Source: HGM13006 sp964514175
Lineage (GTDB): Bacteria; Bacillota; Clostridia; Oscillospirales; Oscillospiraceae
DNA length: 9,311 nt
Assembly (NCBI GenBank): GCA_964514175.1
Contig: CAZEPQ010000076.1
Span: forward strand, 1-9,311
Direction: 5' to 3'
The notes under the pieces: generated by a model
Database searches by the model: none
The model's input: only the letters and a program-made list of their open reading frames with translations
What the model was told of the DNA's origin: nothing
Shown here: in pieces, positions 7,135 through 9,311 of the stretch
How positions within the stretch are numbered: position 1 is the first letter of the stretch
Layout: each line of letters begins with the position of its first letter
Program-made: the position numbers and the translations under genes

Positions 7135-7146
7135 CCCACAAAAATT

Positions 7147-7178
7147 CTGCGCTGTCCCAATGAAGCGGGACAGCGCAG
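7147..7178. terminator. Bidirectional terminator between convergent genes
   Basis: CTGCGCTGTCCC (7147-7158) and GGGACAGCGCAG (7167-7178) form a perfect 12-bp stem with an 8-nt loop. The plus strand continues with TTTCATTTTATT and the minus strand with AATTTTTG. It lies in the 51-nt gap between the DUF6062 stop and the phosphodiesterase stop, so it serves both. Confidence 0.92.
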
Positions 7179-7185
7179 TTTCATT

Positions 7186-8511
7186 TTATTCTTCCGTTAC
7201 TGACCCCTCAAAACCTCCGGCGGGGACAACGCGACTCTCAGCGTATTCGCACCACAGGCATCTGCGCTGCTGGGATACATCGGAGGAAAAGGCTTCCGCG
7301 CTTTTTTCCACCACGATTTTTCCGGCAATGTATCCGTCACTGGTAACACCACTGATATAGGGATCCATTGCAGCGATCCATTGGGTATCATTGACCGTCC
7401 ACACCTCCAGCGGCAGACCTGCATCCTTCACCAGCGCCATTCCCTGTTCCGTCAGTTTTTTGTAGTAGCAGCTAACAAAAGAATCTCCGGTCAATGTTTT
7501 TAGTTCTGTAGCCGTGGCTATGGTGCTTTCATCCATATTCAGCACCAAATAGCCGATCCTGGCGTTGGGGTTCCTCTCTGCCACAGTCCGCAAGGCCGCT
7601 TCATCAAAGGATATCCACGTCACATCCTCTTTCACTCCATATGCGTCTGCCAGTTCCACCAGCCAAGCCACCTTTTCAGATGGCAGATCCAGTTTGATTT
7701 CCACATAGGGCTTGAGTTTTAGCTCCCGGCATGTCAAAAGGAAGTCTTCAAAGGTGGGGATTTGTGTTCCCGCGTAGGCATCGGATTTCCAACTGCCAAA
7801 ATCGAACTGTTTTAGTTCTTCATAGGTATAATCCGTCACATATCCCGTTCCGTTGCTGGTTCGGTCGATGGTTGTGTCGTGCAGCAGCACAGGCACCCCG
7901 TCCTTGGTAAACTGCACATCCGTCTCTACATATAAAAAGCCCTGTCTTTCCGCCAGTTCATATGCGGCAATTGTATTCTCCGGGGCATAGGGGCTGCCCC
8001 GATGGCAGACTGACCGAAGAACGTGGTCATAGCCCTCATCCGAAAGCCATTGGGACAGGGTATGATCGCAATAATCCTTCCAAACCATGAGGCCGCCGTA
8101 ATTCCCCATTGCGGTGCCGTCCCAGTCGTCGTTTCCCCTGGGATAATAGCCCCAGGAAATGACACCGGAGAAAGCATTTCCCCCAATTGTGGGGGTATCC
8201 CCCCTAAACGTGACCTCCGTCAGGTTTCTGCACCCGGAAAATGCATTGTCTCCAATGGAAGTGACCCCAGAATCAATGACCACCGAGGTAATGGAAGCTC
8301 TGGCCAAATACCAGGGGGAATCCTCCGCGGCAAAGTCATCCATCTGCCCGGAGCCGGAAACCGTCAGCACCCCCTTTTCCAGGGTCCAGGTAAGCCCATC
8401 TCCGCAGACACCGCTGACGGGAATATCCGCTTCCGCCGCCCAGACGCCCACCGACAGAACACGAAAAAGCGCACACAGCATCAGCAGGGGCCATAAGCTC
8501 CGCTTTTTCAT
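7186..8511 (-). CDS. Secreted glycerophosphodiester phosphodiesterase with N-terminal leucine-rich-repeat cap
   Basis: The product has 441 residues. A Sec signal peptide (MKKRS, then a hydrophobic stretch to about residue 24, cleavage near VWAAEA) lacks a lipobox, so export without lipid anchoring is expected. Residues 36-115 are a BspA-like leucine-rich-repeat module: the WTLEKGVLTVSGSGQM opening, SPWY, then VTSIGDNAFSGC and TFRG repeats. The YYP...NYGG...W linker that often ends such modules follows at 122-144. Residues 165-400 are a GDPD barrel with CHRG (169-172), PENT (178-181), ETD (196-198), HD (211-212), EIK (271-273) and VWTVND (370-375). GDPDs split glycerophosphodiesters into an alcohol and glycerol-3-phosphate; an exported one could act on lipid head groups or teichoic-acid-type polymers. 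About 40 unassigned residues follow. The ATG at 8511 has AAAGGAGG (8520-8527) at 8 nt; an upstream start at 8535 would lie before that site. The gene is monocistronic. Confidence 0.92.
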   Translation of the reverse strand: MKKRSLWPLLMLCALFRVLSVGVWAAEADIPVSGVCGDGLTWTLEKGVLTVSGSGQMDDFAAEDSPWYLARASITSVVIDSGVTSIGDNAFSGCRNLTEVTFRGDTPTIGGNAFSGVISWGYYPRGNDDWDGTAMGNYGGLMVWKDYCDHTLSQWLSDEGYDHVLRSVCHRGSPYAPENTIAAYELAERQGFLYVETDVQFTKDGVPVLLHDTTIDRTSNGTGYVTDYTYEELKQFDFGSWKSDAYAGTQIPTFEDFLLTCRELKLKPYVEIKLDLPSEKVAWLVELADAYGVKEDVTWISFDEAALRTVAERNPNARIGYLVLNMDESTIATATELKTLTGDSFVSCYYKKLTEQGMALVKDAGLPLEVWTVNDTQWIAAMDPYISGVTSDGYIAGKIVVEKSAEAFSSDVSQQRRCLWCEYAESRVVPAGGFEGSVTEE

Positions 8512-8559
8512 GTTCTGTCCCTCCTTTACATCCAATCTTTCCTTAGTATCTGTTTTGTA

Positions 8560-8588
8560 ATTGTATCATATTCTCTTCTTTGAAGCAA
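8560..8588 (-). promoter_or_regulatory. Promoter of the LRR-phosphodiesterase gene
   Basis: The minus strand reads TTGCTT (8583-8588), 17 nt, then TACAAT (8560-8565). A TG dinucleotide one base before the -10 makes it an extended -10 promoter. The leader before the ATG at 8511 is about 40 nt. Confidence 0.75.
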
Positions 8589-8645
8589 CGATGTACCTTT
8601 TTTCATCGAAAATCTTAAAAAAGTGTTCATGCTTTTGTACGCAAA

Positions 8646-8694
8646 AACACTCCTGATTTGTGGGGCTCTTACTTCCCCAAAAAACAGAAGTGTT
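8646..8694. repeat. Long imperfect hairpin
   Basis: A 20-nt left arm (8646-8665, starting AACACTCCTG) pairs with a 20-nt right arm (8675-8694, ending CAGAAGTGTT) at 17 of 20 positions around a 9-nt loop. The tip of the stem is TGGGG/CCCCA. No T-tract follows on either strand, so it is not a typical terminator. Function is unknown: a small RNA, a decayed insertion element or a DNA cruciform site are all possible. Confidence 0.65.
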
Positions 8695-8819
8695 CATTTA
8701 CGAAAACTATAATTCTGTACGGTCCAACAGCATCTCCGAATGAAATAAGATTTGTCAAGGGGTCTTTTTGCGAAAAAACAAAGTTTATCAACCAAATGCA
8801 AATACTACCATAATTCATT

Positions 8820-8850
8820 GAGGCGCAAGCGGTTTATCCGTTTGCGCCTC
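8820..8850. repeat. 13-bp stem hairpin, possible terminator
   Basis: GAGGCGCAAGCGG (8820-8832) and CCGTTTGCGCCTC (8838-8850) pair along 13 bp with one G-T wobble and a 5-nt loop TTTAT. What follows on the plus strand (TTGATTG) is a poor T-tract, so termination is possible but not assured. No gene ends just before it in this window. Confidence 0.6.
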
Positions 8851-8874
8851 TTGATTGCCGATCAGCAAAGGCGG

Positions 8875-8926
8875 GAAAAGCCGTCAAGGGCGCAACAGCG
8901 TTCATCTTGACCCTTGACGGCTTTTC
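8875..8926. terminator. 16-bp perfect inverted repeat, likely bidirectional terminator
   Basis: GAAAAGCCGTCAAGGG (8875-8890) is the exact complement of 8911-8926, with a 20-nt loop. The AAAAG/CTTTT ends mean that a GC-rich stem is followed by a T-run in either direction, as in a bidirectional terminator. No gene ends beside it. It may belong to a lost gene or mobile-element end, or it may insulate the downstream small gene from read-through. Confidence 0.65.
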
Positions 8927-8982
8927 TTGACTTTGCTACCCAAGGATTTGTTGCATACTTTCTTTCGAAATGGTGGAATTGT

Positions 8983-9002
8983 TCACATTTTTGTGATATA
9001 AT
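8983..9002 (+). promoter_or_regulatory. Extended -10 promoter with overlapping operator-like palindrome
   Basis: TGA (8994-8996) followed by a perfect TATAAT (8997-9002) forms an extended -10; the -35 region is poor. Directly upstream, TCACA (8983-8987), TTTT and TGTGA (8992-8996) make a palindrome that overlaps the TG element. A regulator bound there would block RNA polymerase. The predicted start near 9009 leaves a leader of about 45 nt before the ATG at 9053. Confidence 0.62.
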
Positions 9003-9052
9003 TTTTCCAACGCACAGAGAGCGAAAAATTTGAATATGTGGAGGTAGCAGTT

Positions 9053-9247
9053 ATGGGAATAATTACAGATGATATGCTGACCGCTGATATTCAACGAGTT
9101 GCACATCTCTTAAATACTAACGCGATCAGTCTTAACGAGTATCTAAAGAATGGCGGTAAATATAGTGCAGAGATCATTAATGATGAGGAATTTGGTGGAT
9201 TTGCCAATATATGTGAGTTAGGTGGTCTGAAAGCTAAAATCGACTGA
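9053..9247 (+). CDS. Small protein made of a single homing-endonuclease-associated (HNH) repeat
   Basis: The product has 64 residues. The ATG at 9053 sits 8 nt after GGAGG (9040-9044); an in-frame GTG at 9038 lies before that site and is rejected. Residues 8-60 follow the pattern I recall for the homing endonuclease-associated (HNH) repeat: a first helix ADIQRVAHLL, then a polar turn, the SLNEYLKNGGKYSAE stretch, and an acidic-Phe-Gly...Leu-Gly-Gly-Leu ending (EEFGGF, ELGGLK). In known proteins such repeats flank HNH or GIY-YIG nucleases and are thought to bind DNA. Here the frame stops directly after one repeat and no nuclease domain is present in the 64 nt that remain. It could be a stand-alone DNA-binding protein or a remnant of a larger gene. 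It is visibly more AT-rich than the genes to the left, which fits acquisition by transfer. Confidence 0.68.
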   Translation: MGIITDDMLTADIQRVAHLLNTNAISLNEYLKNGGKYSAEIINDEEFGGFANICELGGLKAKID

Positions 9248-9265
9248 CAAATCTCTGTTTGTCAG
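9244..9265 (+). repeat. Hairpin overlapping the stop codon of the small gene
   Basis: CTGACAAA (9244-9251) and TTTGTCAG (9258-9265) are perfect complements with a 6-nt loop. The stop codon TGA (9245-9247) lies in the left arm. No T-run follows, so it is more likely an RNA-stability or processing structure than a terminator. Confidence 0.55.
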
Positions 9266-9269
9266 CGTA

Positions 9270-9285
9270 ACAACTTCCAAGTTGT
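9270..9285. repeat. Near-perfect palindrome after the small gene
   Basis: ACAACTT (9270-9276), CC, AAGTTGT (9279-9285) is a 16-nt palindrome broken only at its centre. It comes 4 nt after the preceding hairpin. The arrangement suits a dimeric protein site as well as a second RNA hairpin. Confidence 0.45.
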
Positions 9286-9311
9286 CGGATATACTCCCTT
9301 TGAAAATGAGT

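Larger units (their letters stand above)
8589..8980. other. AT-rich non-coding stretch with several inverted repeats
   Basis: About 390 nt lie between two divergent promoters with no supportable gene. The only short frames (for example an ATG at 8591 with 21 codons) lack ribosome binding sites. The stretch contains A/T runs, a direct repeat (AAGTGTTCAT at 8621 and 8688) and three long inverted repeats listed separately (8646-8694, 8820-8850, 8875-8926). Composition is clearly more AT-rich than the genes to the left. It may be the edge of a mobile element, but no transposase, integrase or target-site duplication can be shown. Confidence 0.6.

Noticed and set aside
8591..8656. A 21-codon frame beginning with ATG at 8591
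   Set aside because: No ribosome binding site upstream, low-complexity Lys/Ser/Cys product, and it overlaps the structured region.
8820..8926. Insertion sequence with terminal inverted repeats
   Set aside because: The hairpins are compact, differ from one another in sequence and enclose no transposase; no flanking target duplication was found.
8589..8980. CRISPR array
   Set aside because: There are only two copies of a 10-mer and several unrelated hairpins; no regularly spaced repeats of 24-37 nt.

Overview
The window looks like a draft chromosomal contig from a GC-rich gut-type member of the Clostridia, probably Oscillospirales. The evidence is canonical AGGAGG-type ribosome binding sites, a DUF6062 gene (a family I know from this group), a Clostridia-style Mrp with an N-terminal cysteine cluster, a FatA/FatB-type acyl-ACP thioesterase, and a BspA-like leucine-rich repeat fused to a phosphodiesterase. 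A run of 10 Ns at 2452-2461 marks an assembly gap. The species assignment is inference; no rRNA or other marker is present.

Positions 1-6236 are a leftward block of mostly housekeeping genes. In order of transcription (right to left) they are an acyl-ACP thioesterase, guaB (IMP dehydrogenase), a duplicated-ATPase ABC-F protein interrupted by the N gap, a YdcF-family membrane protein starting 3 nt after it, mrp (Fe-S cluster carrier ATPase), and the 5' end of a lipoprotein that runs off the left edge. Recognisable promoters precede guaB, mrp and the lipoprotein. Strong intrinsic terminators follow guaB and mrp. The guaB terminator ends directly against the ABC-F ribosome binding site, leaving no room for a promoter between them, so it may act as a read-through or attenuation control point.

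Positions 6237-7186 hold a divergent intergenic region and the only rightward gene of the core, a DUF6062 protein with two CxxC...CxxH units. It converges through a shared bidirectional terminator on a leftward secreted protein (7186-8511) that joins a leucine-rich-repeat cap to a glycerophosphodiester phosphodiesterase domain.

Positions 8590-9311 differ in character. They are AT-rich and gene-poor, with three separate long inverted repeats, an extended -10 promoter with an operator-like palindrome, and a 64-codon gene whose whole product resembles the homing-endonuclease-associated (HNH) repeat without a nuclease domain. This looks like accessory DNA or the edge of a mobile element. It is the least explained part of the window. 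No tRNA, rRNA, CRISPR array or transposase gene was seen.
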